Assembly: GCF_004382825.2 (NCBI RefSeq) | Contig: NZ_SDQO02000004.1 | Location: 186,001 to 250,000 of the forward strand | Reading direction: 5' to 3' | DNA: 64,000 nucleotides | Source of the DNA: Corynebacterium silvaticum | GTDB taxonomy: Bacteria > Actinomycetota > Actinomycetes > Mycobacteriales > Mycobacteriaceae | Shown: positions 11,342 through 20,914 of the stretch, in pieces | How the letters are laid out: each line of letters starts with the position of its first letter | Position numbering within the stretch: the stretch's first letter is position 1 | Made by a program: the position numbers and the translations under genes | Notes under the pieces: model-generated | Databases searched by the model: none | Seen by the model: only the letters and a program-made list of their open reading frames with translations | Told to the model about the DNA's origin: nothing

Positions 11342-11553
11342 GGGAGTGGTCCTTTCCTAGCTAGTCTTTTGTCCTTCAACTATAAAGCCGCAGTTTAGTC
11401 GGAGTTGCTGGTACAGGAGGCGGTTGCTGATCGGATACTATGATCTGTGCACAGGAGGCGTCGACAAGGCGCCGACGCTACCCTCACTTCGCCGCAGGTG
11501 TTAAGGCAATAAGCGAGATGACGGGTACATGATCTCACCGAGGAGCGTAAGAG

Positions 11554-12015
11554 ATGGCACCGCAAGAGTCTTCGTCGTCAAGCAAGAGCACTACCGCACG
11601 CACTCGTTACTCGGGTCCGCACAAACCACAAAAAACATCTACGTTAAGCGGGAAGCTCCTTGTCGTCCTGATCCTGGTCATCGCCGCTGCCATCGCTGTT
11701 GCGCTGATCAAGTTTGTGCAGAAAGATCGCCAGACAAAAATTTCCGGGCAGATCGCCAATGTTATGCAGGTCGACGACAATAATTTTGCGCTCACTGTCG
11801 ACGTAACCAGGGACGATACTTCCGTCGATCATTACTGCATTGTCACGGCTCTGGACTACGAGATGGCCGAGGTCGGGCGCCGCGAGTTCTTCTTGCCCAG
11901 CGGAGGCGATAAAACTCAGCGCATCGACGTCCCCATCAAGACTTCCAAGGGCGCTGTATCCGGCAATCTCTATGGCTGTAGCTCTTCCATCCCTTTCTAC
12001 CTGCACCGTAGCTAA
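11554..12015 (+). CDS. DUF4307 membrane-anchored protein
   Basis: 153 residues. A Ser/Thr-rich cytosolic N-terminus (1-30) precedes a single transmembrane helix (LLVVLILVIAAAIAVALIKFV) and an extracytoplasmic beta-rich domain with a Cys pair (HYCIV and YGCSSSI). The arrangement matches DUF4307, found next to mca and greA in many actinobacteria. Divergent from mca across 212 bp. Function unknown; the two extracytoplasmic cysteines could form a disulphide. Confidence 0.8.
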   Translation: MAPQESSSSSKSTTARTRYSGPHKPQKTSTLSGKLLVVLILVIAAAIAVALIKFVQKDRQTKISGQIANVMQVDDNNFALTVDVTRDDTSVDHYCIVTALDYEMAEVGRREFFLPSGGDKTQRIDVPIKTSKGAVSGNLYGCSSSIPFYLHRS

Positions 12016-12109
12016 CCACATCAAGGGCTACGCACAGCCCCTGAGTGTGCTCTCTCAGCTAAAGCATCTGTGGTAGAATCCCTGCAAAAGCACGCTATCC
12101 GCGTGATTC

Positions 12110-12168
12110 GGCCCCGAAACGTAAGTGTTGCCGTGCCAAGCCGCACGTAAATTCTTTTATTCGGGGCC
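12110..12168 (+). promoter_or_regulatory. Hairpin in the greA 5' leader
   Basis: GGCCCCGAA (12110-12118) pairs perfectly with TTCGGGGCC (12160-12168) around an inner ACGT/ACGT helix. A likely -10 box TAGAAT is at 12074-12079, so the hairpin would sit early in a leader of roughly 200 nt. The 3' side is not followed by a U-tract. Purpose unknown. Confidence 0.5.
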
Positions 12169-12284
12169 ATCATCATGGCAATAGAAGAGTATCTTGATGC
12201 GTATTTTCGCCTCTTAAGCTTTTCATCGCCATTGATTTGCACTGCGGATTGCCTCGATTACCAACGTGTAGAGGGATACGGATT

Positions 12285-12806
12285 ATGGCCGAAAACCAAA
12301 AGCAGTACATCACCCCGGAAACCAAGGCTAAGCTCGAAGAAGAGCTCAATGCACTTATTGCACACCGCCCCGAGGTCGCAGCTGAGATCAACGAGCGTCG
12401 CGAGGAAGGCGACCTCAAGGAAAACGCCGGCTACGACGCTGCGCGCGAAATGCAGGATCAGGAAGAAGCTCGCATTAAGCAGATTTCTGAGATCCTCGCC
12501 AACTCCACCACCGAGCGCGTAGGAATCGTCGAGGGTGTCGCTCACATTGGTTCCGTGGTACATGTCTACTACAACGGCGATAAGGACGACAAAGAGACCT
12601 TCCTCATCGGTACCCGTGCAGCAGCCTCTGACAACAAGGACCTGGAGACCTTCTCCGAGCAGTCCCCTCTCGGTGCTGCAGTGATCGGCGCCAAGGAGGG
12701 TGAGACTCGCGAGTACACTGCTCCCAATGGCAAGACCATCACGGTGACCGTGGTTACCGCAGAGCCTTATGATTCCACCAAGGCCGCTACCATGCGCAAA
12801 AACTAA
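12285..12806 (+). CDS. greA: Transcription elongation factor GreA
   Basis: 173 residues from ATG 12285; the longer frame adds 16 unconserved residues. N-terminal coiled coil with the acidic tip motif EEGDLKENAGYDAAREMQ (about 40-57) that reaches the RNA polymerase active site and stimulates cleavage of backtracked transcripts. The C-terminal FKBP-like domain ends with SPLGAAVIGAKEGE. The stop overlaps the next ATG (TAATG), coupling it to the lipoprotein gene. Confidence 0.97.
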   Translation: MAENQKQYITPETKAKLEEELNALIAHRPEVAAEINERREEGDLKENAGYDAAREMQDQEEARIKQISEILANSTTERVGIVEGVAHIGSVVHVYYNGDKDDKETFLIGTRAAASDNKDLETFSEQSPLGAAVIGAKEGETREYTAPNGKTITVTVVTAEPYDSTKAATMRKN

Positions 12807-13324
12807 TGCGCCGTATCGCCCGCTGCTTTTATTCCTTTATCGCAGCGGGCTTTTGCCTTTCTGCGCTAGCGTGCACGCCTGCGTCTCACGTGGACTCAAC
12901 TAAAAAGGTTGCTACCGCCACAAGCGCACGCTTAGCTGCGAGCGTGACGACGCCACCAGCCGCCCAACCGTCACCCACCCGTAGCTCCTCGGATTCTGGG
13001 GAGGCAGTGACCAGCGCCCCCTTCCTCTCGCCCACCCCTCCTCTCCTAGCGCCTGGCGAGGTTCCGTCGTTCATCGACTGTGTCGGCTCGCCGACCACTA
13101 AGCCTCGCAAAGTCTCCTTATCGTGCACCGATAAAAATGACCGTGTCGTTGACATCACGTGGTCTTCATGGAACGCTTCCGGGGCCGTGGGCACTGGATT
13201 CAGAGAAAAGAAAGCAGAAAATACGCGCTCCCCCGTAACAGTGGTTCTTAACAACCCACTGCAAAGCGCTGAAGCTATTGTTTTCGCCTATGTGTATATC
13301 GATGGCAGAATGGTCCTTTTGTAG
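12806..13324 (+). CDS. Secreted lipoprotein of unknown function
   Basis: 172 residues. Lipobox LSALAC with a preceding hydrophobic stretch gives a lipoprotein signal. A Thr/Ser/Pro-rich linker follows (about 28-85). The C-terminal domain starts FIDCVGS and contains VSLSCTDKN...ITWSSW, a pattern of secreted actinobacterial proteins in which two cysteines and a W-S-S-W strand recur. The same pattern appears in the extra coding stretch at 51734-52060. Its ATG overlaps the greA stop, so it is translationally coupled to greA. Function unknown. Confidence 0.75.
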   Translation: MRRIARCFYSFIAAGFCLSALACTPASHVDSTKKVATATSARLAASVTTPPAAQPSPTRSSSDSGEAVTSAPFLSPTPPLLAPGEVPSFIDCVGSPTTKPRKVSLSCTDKNDRVVDITWSSWNASGAVGTGFREKKAENTRSPVTVVLNNPLQSAEAIVFAYVYIDGRMVLL

Positions 13325-13332
13325 CACGAAAA

Positions 13333-13366
13333 AAGGTGGTTGCTTCCCTAGGGAAACAACCACCTT
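13333..13366. terminator. Bidirectional terminator
   Basis: AAGGTGGTTG pairs with CAACCACCTT. An A6 tract on the left supplies a U-tract for the minus-strand gene and TTGTAAAATTT follows on the right. It lies between convergent genes. Confidence 0.8.
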
Positions 13367-13383
13367 GTAAAATTTGTACCTTA

Positions 13384-14205
13384 TTACCTCTGGTTGAAGT
13401 AGCTCAAGAGGCGAAGAATCTCTGTGTACAACCAAACCAACGTCACAGCCAGGCCGAGTGCCACACCCCATGCGTTCTTGGAGGGAGCCCCCTGGCGGAT
13501 AAGGCGATCAGCGATATCGAAATCCTGCAAGAAGCTCATTGCCGCTAGCCCGATGCACACGAGCGAGAAGATAATGGCGATAGGGCCACCGCTATAAAGC
13601 CCGAGGCTCACCCCAAAGAGGCTCAACACTAGGTTGCCCACTACAAGGACTAGAACACCGATGATGCAGGAGGTGAGGATTCGGTTGAACTTAGGCGTAA
13701 CTTTCACTGCGCCTGTCTTGTACACGTACAGCATTCCAAGGAAAACGCCAACGGTGCCCAGCACTGCCTGACCGATCAAGGTTCCAGCGTTTTGTCCGCC
13801 AACAAGCCAGCCGGACAAGACAAGGGAGATACCGCCTACGAACAACCCTTCAAATGCCGCATAGGTCAAGGTGATGGGTGCAGAGCCGAACTTACGGCCA
13901 AAGGAAGAGATCAGAACGGTGATCAGGCCGCCGATGGCGCCGACACCCGTCAGCATCAGCGCGATGCCAGGGTTCACCTGTGCGATTCCGAAGTTAATGA
14001 TCGCAAAAGCGATGATCACTCCGAGAGTGATTCCAGTCTTGGAAACCACATCATCCACCGTCATAGGACGGTCATTGACCTGTGGCTCAAGCTGGTTGTA
14101 ACCATATCCTCCGTAGGGGTTATCAATCTGCTGCTGGTAGCCCGCCGGGGTCTGTCGTTGGCGGGAACCCGTCAGAGAATTTAAGACCGGATTGCTGCTG
14201 CGCAT
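13384..14205 (-). CDS. Bax inhibitor-1 / YccA family membrane protein
   Basis: 273 residues from ATG 14205, where GAAAGGAAAAG lies about 10 bases upstream. A Gln/Tyr-rich cytosolic N-terminus (QQQIDNPYGGYGYNQ) is followed by seven hydrophobic helices. The late QDFDIADRLIRQGAPSKNAW motif is the conserved Asp-containing segment of this actinobacterial YccA-like group. Members are proposed to be ion (calcium) leak channels or proteolysis modulators; the role here is not known. Confidence 0.85.
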   Translation of the reverse strand: MRSSNPVLNSLTGSRQRQTPAGYQQQIDNPYGGYGYNQLEPQVNDRPMTVDDVVSKTGITLGVIIAFAIINFGIAQVNPGIALMLTGVGAIGGLITVLISSFGRKFGSAPITLTYAAFEGLFVGGISLVLSGWLVGGQNAGTLIGQAVLGTVGVFLGMLYVYKTGAVKVTPKFNRILTSCIIGVLVLVVGNLVLSLFGVSLGLYSGGPIAIIFSLVCIGLAAMSFLQDFDIADRLIRQGAPSKNAWGVALGLAVTLVWLYTEILRLLSYFNQR

Positions 14206-14339
14206 GGGGCGACACTTTTCCTTTCGCACCGATTCGTTTTCTGTGTACTACCTAGAAACGATACAGGTAACACTTTTGTTCCCGTAATTAAAAAAATGCC
14301 TCACACATATCTTCCCGCGAAGCTTCCCAATAGGAACAA

Positions 14340-15368
14340 CTACGAGCTGGGAATCAAAAGCTTTTCTGCAGCAACCCTCTCGCTTGCTGCAAGTGGACGC
14401 AATTCCGCCGTGGTCGCCGGATTTGAGCAATACTGTAATGCATCCATGAGCGTGAGTCCGTCATGTGCGTGTGCCAACGGAATCGGAAGAGCTATCGAGC
14501 CTGCTGCAACATCAACTCGGGTATGCGTATCGGACGGAATAGTTACGGTTTCGCCCATGCCTACAAAGCGGCAATATCCAGGAGTAGTCACGGTGGCGGT
14601 TCCTTTATAGATCCACAATGCTAGATCCTGCTCAGCACGAGCAAAGGTCGTTGTAGCAGGAATGTGTGGCGGCTCCCCTACGCTTCCCATCCCTGTTGCA
14701 CTGCCGGTAAAAGCAGACGGGGTTAACCCGGTATGTCTTCTAAAAGCCCGCGTCAACGACGAGGTTGCACTGAATCCCACCAAGTTTGCGACCACGGAAA
14801 TCGTAAAATCGTGAGGAAGAAGGGTGGCTGCAACAGAAACCCGATGAGCCGCGCGCCACTCGCTAAAAGTAAAGCCGGTTCCCTGCAGGAATTGGCGCTG
14901 TAATGTTCGCGAGCTCACGTGGAAGCGCTGAGCAAATGAGACAAGCGAAGTTTGATCAGCCGGGTTAGCAACAAGCAGTTGAGCAACCATTTTTGCAGCA
15001 CCGGCCTGCGGAGCAGGGGGCGGGCATGCGCGTTCGCTAAAAAGGCTTGCAATCTCCGGAGACAAGTTCTCCTCGCCCATCAAACTCCGAGCAAACTCGT
15101 ACACCATACGATGAGACCAACGGGACCCTAAGTGCACTCGCCTCGTATTTCCTTGGAAATGGAAGCCCGGGAAGGTGATAGGCAGTACCACGCCGTGCCC
15201 CGAGACAAAAGCGCCTACTGGGGCTACCACGAGGTCTCCTGCCATCACTGTAACTACCCGATCCGGCGCGTTGACAGTCGCAGTGCCCTGATCGCACCAA
15301 AGTAATACGGTGCTACCGAACTTAGAAGTATGGGAAGTCACGCCAACCCTTTCTGCCGCATGTGACAT
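14340..15368 (-). CDS. ripA: AraC-family regulator, probable RipA (repressor of iron proteins)
   Basis: 342 residues from ATG 15368; a TTG at 15404 is an alternative. A cupin-like N-terminal domain is followed by the two AraC helix-turn-helices in the middle of the chain (about 155-245: SFAQRFHVSSRTLQRQF, then TISVVANLVGFSATSSLTRAF) and by a further beta-rich C-terminal domain. That central HTH is unusual for AraC proteins. In C. glutamicum and C. diphtheriae RipA is repressed by DtxR with iron and, in iron lack, represses iron-rich enzymes such as aconitase and succinate dehydrogenase. The position (near ppx, ftsB, eno) and the DtxR-like box upstream support the name. Confidence 0.8.
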   Translation of the reverse strand: MSHAAERVGVTSHTSKFGSTVLLWCDQGTATVNAPDRVVTVMAGDLVVAPVGAFVSGHGVVLPITFPGFHFQGNTRRVHLGSRWSHRMVYEFARSLMGEENLSPEIASLFSERACPPPAPQAGAAKMVAQLLVANPADQTSLVSFAQRFHVSSRTLQRQFLQGTGFTFSEWRAAHRVSVAATLLPHDFTISVVANLVGFSATSSLTRAFRRHTGLTPSAFTGSATGMGSVGEPPHIPATTTFARAEQDLALWIYKGTATVTTPGYCRFVGMGETVTIPSDTHTRVDVAAGSIALPIPLAHAHDGLTLMDALQYCSNPATTAELRPLAASERVAAEKLLIPSS

Positions 15369-15502
15369 AAAGTGCAATGCTTTTCGCACGTCATCAATTA
15401 CCAAGAAAAATAAAAACTACACGCGATACGTGATGTTTTTCCTCGATATTTTCCATCTTTTCCATAGCCCCATAAAGACGCCTTTATGCCACATCGTACA
15501 AC

Positions 15503-15521
15503 ATAGGTTTCCCTAAGCATA
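15503..15521. promoter_or_regulatory. Putative DtxR (iron) operator upstream of ripA
   Basis: ATAGGTTTCCCTAAGCATA matches the 19-bp DtxR consensus TWAGGTTAGSCTAACCTWA at about 14 of 19 positions, including the left half AGGTT and the central CCTAA. It lies 135 bp before the ripA start, in the interval between ripA and the next minus-strand ORF. Rest of this interval (15369-15551) is AT-rich and gene-free. Confidence 0.7.
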
Positions 15522-15551
15522 CTTCCATGGGTTGATAGAGAAACATACTTC

Positions 15552-15593
15552 ACACAAAAATAAAACCACCGAACACATCACAGTGCCGGTGGC
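15552..15593 (-). terminator. Terminator of the 70-aa ORF
   Basis: On the minus strand CCACCG...CGGTGG forms a stem followed by TTTTATTTTT. Confidence 0.7.
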
Positions 15594-15617
15594 AAGAGAG
15601 AACATCAAGCCAGTTTC

Positions 15618-15830
15618 CTAGGCGGTAAGTCGAGACTTCCTATGTGAACTTTCATACGAAAGAGGTCTCAACGAAGTAACTCCCGTATGTCGCTCACCAC
15701 GATTTTCCAGGATGTACGTCCACGAGGAATCAGCATAAGGGTCGATCACGCCGAGATGATATACAGCGCTATCAAAAGACTCCTTTTTCGCCGCAACTGA
15801 AGGTTGGAATCGCACGTTGTCGTAAGTCAT
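15618..15830 (-). CDS. Small protein of 70 residues, unknown
   Basis: ATG 15830 has GAAAGG 7 bases upstream, and a terminator follows 25 bp after the stop, so this looks like a complete small transcription unit. The protein is hydrophilic and has no membrane helix or Cys. The centre is VYHLGVIDPYADSSWTYILE and the tail is basic. No family recognised. It sits between tRNA-Leu and the DtxR box of ripA, in the same orientation. Confidence 0.55.
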   Translation of the reverse strand: MTYDNVRFQPSVAAKKESFDSAVYHLGVIDPYADSSWTYILENRGERHTGVTSLRPLSYESSHRKSRLTA

Positions 15831-16024
15831 AGCTCTGCCTTTCAAGGATGGTAAGTACCGATTTTTTTATGTAGACCCAAAGTTGATGGCCCTACTCCTT
15901 TTCGATGACTTCATGCTAAAACCGATCCCTTGCAAACCCCTCGGGTACAGCTGCCAATCCGCTGTGTATTTCCTTGCAATCGATTTCCCAACCTTTTTGC
16001 GCTCCCGCCCCCACCCCACAACGC

Positions 16025-16067
16025 AAAAAAGAGCATCCCAGCAAAATAGTTCGCGACTGGGATGCTC
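16025..16067 (-). terminator. Terminator of tRNA-Leu
   Basis: On the minus strand GAGCATCCCAG and CTGGGATGCTC form an 11-bp stem followed directly by T6, just downstream of the tRNA. Confidence 0.9.
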
Positions 16068-16073
16068 CTGCTG

Positions 16074-16147
16074 TGCCCCCACTGGGACTCGAACCCAGAC
16101 TGCATCGATTTTAAGTCGACTGCCTCTGCCGATTGGGCTATGGGGGC
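16074..16147 (-). tRNA. tRNA-Leu (anticodon UAA)
   Basis: 74 nt, minus strand. Acceptor GCCCCCA pairs with TGGGGGC plus discriminator A. The anticodon stem GTCGA/TCGAT encloses loop CTTAAAA, giving UAA. T arm CTGGG-TTCGAGT-CCCAG. No encoded CCA. The variable region is only five bases (GCAGT), whereas bacterial leucine tRNAs normally have a long variable arm; I believe similar short tRNA-Leu(UAA) genes occur in other actinobacteria. Confidence 0.9.
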
Positions 16148-16200
16148 AACGCACCTGCTTAGTTTAGACCGAATGTGGCACGTACTCAAAACCTAGGTTC

Positions 16201-17172
16201 TCAAGCCGGGGGCGCCTGTTCATACGTCTCTGCTAATCCAGCGATGATGCCATCCAGAATATCTTTTTCAGAAATAACAATTCGGTCAGAATCAGTCTTG
16301 CAACGGATCATGTCCAAAATGCCATCCACGACTACAGCGCCGCCCGCGATCACATCCGCACGCCCAGGGTGCATCACAGGATGTGCTGCCCGTTGAGCAG
16401 ATGTTTCCGCAATTAGCTGCGCCGTTATCACCTGAAGCGCGTCCAAACGCAGTCGAGCGTCATGGATCGCCGCAGGATCATAAGACTCTAGCCCCAGTGC
16501 CATTGCCGCAAGGGTGGTGAAGGTCCCCGCACACCCCACAAATGTAGAGGCTTTCTCAACAGGGACGATTTTCTCTACCTGCGCAATACGTTCAGCCACG
16601 TAATCACGAGCTATTTCGATCTCTGTATCCGTAGGAGGGTCTGCTCGCATAATGCGCTCCGTAAGCCGTACGCACCCCATTTGAGCAGAATGGGAACCAT
16701 AAATCTCGCCGTCCGACTCCCCGACAATAAATTCGGTAGATCCCCCACCCAGGTCGATCACACACAATGGCCCAGATTCACCATCAAGATCGGCAACCGC
16801 CCCACGGAAAGACAAGGAAGCTTCTTCTTCCCCAGTAATCACTTCAGCCCGTGCGCCAGGAGTAATCCTGCCTAGGAGGCTACCGGTCATGGCAAAGAAT
16901 TCATCCTTGTTTCGCGCATCCCGAGTTGCAGAAGTAGCCACCATACGCACGGCTTGCACACCGTGTTCTTGCATGAGTTCTACGTACTGAGTAAGCGCCA
17001 GCCGAGCGCGTTCTATTGCATCTGGAGCTAATTCACCAGTGCCATCGACGCCTTGTCCTAGGCGCACAATGTTCATCAATCGGCATACCTCGGTGGCAAC
17101 ACCATTGTGTACCTCGCTGATCAGCAGCCTGATTGAGTTTGTACCGCAATCAACAGCGGCAAACTTGGTCAC
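16201..17172 (-). CDS. ppx: Exopolyphosphatase / Ppx-GppA family phosphatase
   Basis: 323 residues, the short type. ASKHA-fold: phosphate-1 loop AAVDCGTNSIRLLISE (about 4-19), CVIDLGGGSTEFIVG (phosphate-2) and VGCAGTFTTLAAM (adenosine loop). Cleaves terminal phosphate from polyphosphate; a pppGpp phosphatase activity is the alternative. Start overlaps the DUF501 stop by four bases, so the eno-ftsB-DUF501-ppx genes form one convoy on the minus strand. Confidence 0.9.
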   Translation of the reverse strand: MTKFAAVDCGTNSIRLLISEVHNGVATEVCRLMNIVRLGQGVDGTGELAPDAIERARLALTQYVELMQEHGVQAVRMVATSATRDARNKDEFFAMTGSLLGRITPGARAEVITGEEEASLSFRGAVADLDGESGPLCVIDLGGGSTEFIVGESDGEIYGSHSAQMGCVRLTERIMRADPPTDTEIEIARDYVAERIAQVEKIVPVEKASTFVGCAGTFTTLAAMALGLESYDPAAIHDARLRLDALQVITAQLIAETSAQRAAHPVMHPGRADVIAGGAVVVDGILDMIRCKTDSDRIVISEKDILDGIIAGLAETYEQAPPA

Positions 17173-17735
17173 TGAGCCCCTCCAGGAACGTCTGCATGGC
17201 TGAAGTCAAAGTCTGAAAGATCGATTCCCAGCTCAGCGCAAGTTGGCCAATCTTCTGGAATCGCGCTTCCCCGCAGGCCTGCATGCTCAGCAGCCATAGC
17301 TACGGCCTCAGTGCCTAGCCTGAAGTGTTCTGGCCCCTCTGCTAGTGCATATGCGATAAGAACATGCAGGCATTTCACCCGATCAGGCATGCCGCCACCA
17401 GAGAAATCTGTCCCCAAATCCCCAATCGCATTTCTTTTAGCCAAGAAATGCTCATGCGCCTTGAGGTAATCAGCACGCAATTCCTCATCGTTTTCTAAAC
17501 GATCGGTCATCCACTTCATCACGTGAGCAACCTCTAGGCGAGATGCTTCTGCAGTAAGACGCGGCTCGGTGAGGTAGTAGAGAGTAGGAAATGGGGTGCC
17601 GTCGTCAAGCTTAGGCGTAGTCATCACGACCCCAGGAACCCCATCGGGTGTGTGATAGGAAATTTCTATCACCCCGCGCGGCATGCGGCCCAGTTGTTCT
17701 GCTACTACGGAAAGATCGGCTTGGGAAACACTCAT
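17169..17735 (-). CDS. DUF501 family protein
   Basis: 188 residues. The N-terminal DLSVVAEQLGRMPRGVIEIS and PFPTLYYLTEPRLTAEASRLE are the family's hallmark. A conserved region GGMPDRVKCLHVLIAYALAEG contains the only Cys-His pair. This family sits between ftsB and ppx in nearly all Actinobacteria I know of. Cytosolic; function unknown, but conserved neighbourhood suggests a link with septum formation or polyphosphate. Confidence 0.9.
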   Translation of the reverse strand: MSVSQADLSVVAEQLGRMPRGVIEISYHTPDGVPGVVMTTPKLDDGTPFPTLYYLTEPRLTAEASRLEVAHVMKWMTDRLENDEELRADYLKAHEHFLAKRNAIGDLGTDFSGGGMPDRVKCLHVLIAYALAEGPEHFRLGTEAVAMAAEHAGLRGSAIPEDWPTCAELGIDLSDFDFSHADVPGGAQ

Positions 17736-17798
17736 AAGGTGTATTGTCTCACGCCAGACGTGAAACCCCGATTTTGGATCACCTAATGCGGCATAGCT

Positions 17799-18341
17799 TT
17801 AAGGCGCTGCAGGTGGCGCAGGAGCCTCCGTAGGAATGATGGGAAGATGCATTTCTGGACCATGCGCTTCCCCGGTTTCCTCAGCAGGCGTTTCCGGAAT
17901 GCTCACAGAATCCCAGAGCTTTTCAAACCATGGGCGCGAATCGTTGTGGTTCGTGTGTTCCCCACCGCCCATGGGTTCCTTGGATTCCAGTTCCGGGGTC
18001 AGCACTCGGTAGGCGCGTTCTCCGCGGGCAATCACACCGAGTCGCGTACGAGCCTGTTCCCTGACATAAGCATCGGACTTGTATTTGTCCAATTCCGAGA
18101 GCAGATCGTTTTTCTTTTGCTGTTTCTGTTCGATCGAAGACGTAAGGCGCGCAATGTCTGCCCGTTGCACCATGTAGGTGTGAAGAGGCCGAAAAATCAT
18201 GACGACAAGGATTACTACCACTATCCCCACAATGATCAGGCCTCTGGCGTGCAGGCGAATACGCTTGCGTGGCAGCTTGAACCCACGCGTTCGCTCAGGA
18301 CGATTCACTACCGGAACCACACGCTTTTTCTTGATCACCAT
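17799..18341 (-). CDS. ftsB: Septum formation initiator (FtsB/DivIC family)
   Basis: 180 residues. A basic cytosolic N-terminus (about 1-33), one transmembrane helix (GLIIVGIVVVILVVMIF), then a coiled coil (DIARLTSSIEQKQQKKNDLLSELDKYK) and the YVREQARTRLGVIARGE motif of the FtsB/DivIC domain. The tail is Pro/Glu-rich. It joins the division complex at the septum. It follows eno by 170 bp on the same strand. Confidence 0.9.
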   Translation of the reverse strand: MVIKKKRVVPVVNRPERTRGFKLPRKRIRLHARGLIIVGIVVVILVVMIFRPLHTYMVQRADIARLTSSIEQKQQKKNDLLSELDKYKSDAYVREQARTRLGVIARGERAYRVLTPELESKEPMGGGEHTNHNDSRPWFEKLWDSVSIPETPAEETGEAHGPEMHLPIIPTEAPAPPAAP

Positions 18342-18416
18342 AGGAGCAACATTCTAGCGCTATCTAGCCATCCACTGTTTAACGCCACACAAAAAACATC
18401 TTTAACAATAGAATCA

Positions 18417-18489
18417 GCGCCGCAGGCTTCCTATCGTCGAGAAAACCTACGGCGCCAACCGTGGGTATTGCATAACCTTATATACCCAC
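18417..18489 (-). other. Two hairpins between eno and ftsB
   Basis: GCGCCGCAGG/CCTACGGCGC (18417-18455) and GTGGGTAT/ATACCCAC (18461-18489) lie side by side just after the eno stop. Neither is followed by a clear U-tract on the minus strand, so they may stabilise the abundant eno mRNA end or be a weak terminator. Confidence 0.45.
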
Positions 18490-18511
18490 GAGTGCCGACC
18501 TAGCCTATGCT

Positions 18512-19792
<1,281 letters not shown>

Positions 19793-20020
19793 TTAGCTCC
19801 TAATGCGTTATGGATGCAAGTTGTTCTTGCTTTGCAAGTTAATCACGTGATTCCGGTCCCAGCACATCATAAGAATGATCTTTTCCTCAAAGAGGTTCTC
19901 CTATGGGAAAACATTCTTTGCAAAAATGTTGACCAATCAAACATCAACTGTCCGAATCACGCGTCCGTATCCAATTATGCCAACAATTCGGAAATTTTGG
20001 CGGGCAGTAGACGTGAGTTA

Positions 20021-20806
20021 TTACACAGCCGGCTGGCGCAGCGCGTAGGAAGCGGCCGCATTCCGCACCTTAATTAAATAGTCATTAGACATATTGTATG
20101 CATGCAGCGCCGAGGTCCACCCCTCTTTAGTGGCCAAATCTCGGCCGTCGCATAGCATATTCGCAGCACTCAGAGCCGCGTCGTCGATCTGGTTGGGATC
20201 TGCCACGCCATCCCCATTGGCATCGCGCCCGTACTTTTTCCATGTTTCGGGGATAAACTGCATGGGGCCGACAGCTCGGTCATAGACGGTGTCTCCGTCA
20301 AGAACGCCATTATCGGTGTCCAGGACCTTGGCAAAACCGGGTGAACCATCAAGCGGAACCCCGATAATCGGAGGCAGAACAAAACCGTTGGCGTCTATTT
20401 CACGGCTTTCAAACAGATGCCCGGAATATGTCCCGTGTCGAGTTTCCACGTATCCCAGCCCAGCAAGCGTCCCCCAACTCAAATGACACCCCGGCCACGA
20501 TTCCGCAGCAATAAGTTCCGCATTGCCGTACGCCCGTATCGCTGCAGAGCTTATCGACGTATCCGCCGCGATAGGATCCACCCAAAACGCAAGTTTGTCA
20601 GACGTTCGCCCCGGCGCATGAACGTCTATCCGGGGAACTTCCGCTGCTCTAGCCGGGGGCACCGAAGTCGGGACATCTTGCAACTGGCGCACAGGAGACT
20701 CGCCGTCAAGGAAAGAAATCGCCCATCCCACAAGAGAAATAACAAGAATCACCGACAACACAACACCCATCCCGCATCCTGCTGCGCGGCGAACTCCTGA
20801 ACTCAT
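20021..20806 (-). CDS. Secreted lytic murein transglycosylase
   Basis: 261 residues from ATG 20806; the longer frame adds 31 unconserved residues. One N-terminal membrane helix (GMGVVLSVILVISLVGWAI) anchors or exports the protein. The catalytic Glu lies in LGYVETRHG and the family's VGPMQFIPETWKKYG and DANGDGVADPNQIDDAALSAA follow, as in MltB-type enzymes. It cleaves peptidoglycan glycan strands in the envelope. 110 bp after the mazG start-side gene on the same strand. Confidence 0.85.
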   Translation of the reverse strand: MSSGVRRAAGCGMGVVLSVILVISLVGWAISFLDGESPVRQLQDVPTSVPPARAAEVPRIDVHAPGRTSDKLAFWVDPIAADTSISSAAIRAYGNAELIAAESWPGCHLSWGTLAGLGYVETRHGTYSGHLFESREIDANGFVLPPIIGVPLDGSPGFAKVLDTDNGVLDGDTVYDRAVGPMQFIPETWKKYGRDANGDGVADPNQIDDAALSAANMLCDGRDLATKEGWTSALHAYNMSNDYLIKVRNAAASYALRQPAV

Positions 20807-20914
20807 GGCGAACCAGTCTACAGAAAAAAAATAAAGAACCCTGACCATAAGATAAGACGGTTCTATGGCTAGGGCAGCCCACGCGCGGGGCGTCGACAAG
20901 CTAACAACGCCCCC

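Noticed and set aside
17847..18503. 218-codon plus-strand frame opposite ftsB
   Set aside because: Shadow of ftsB; Cys/His/Arg-rich with no family, and no ribosome site.
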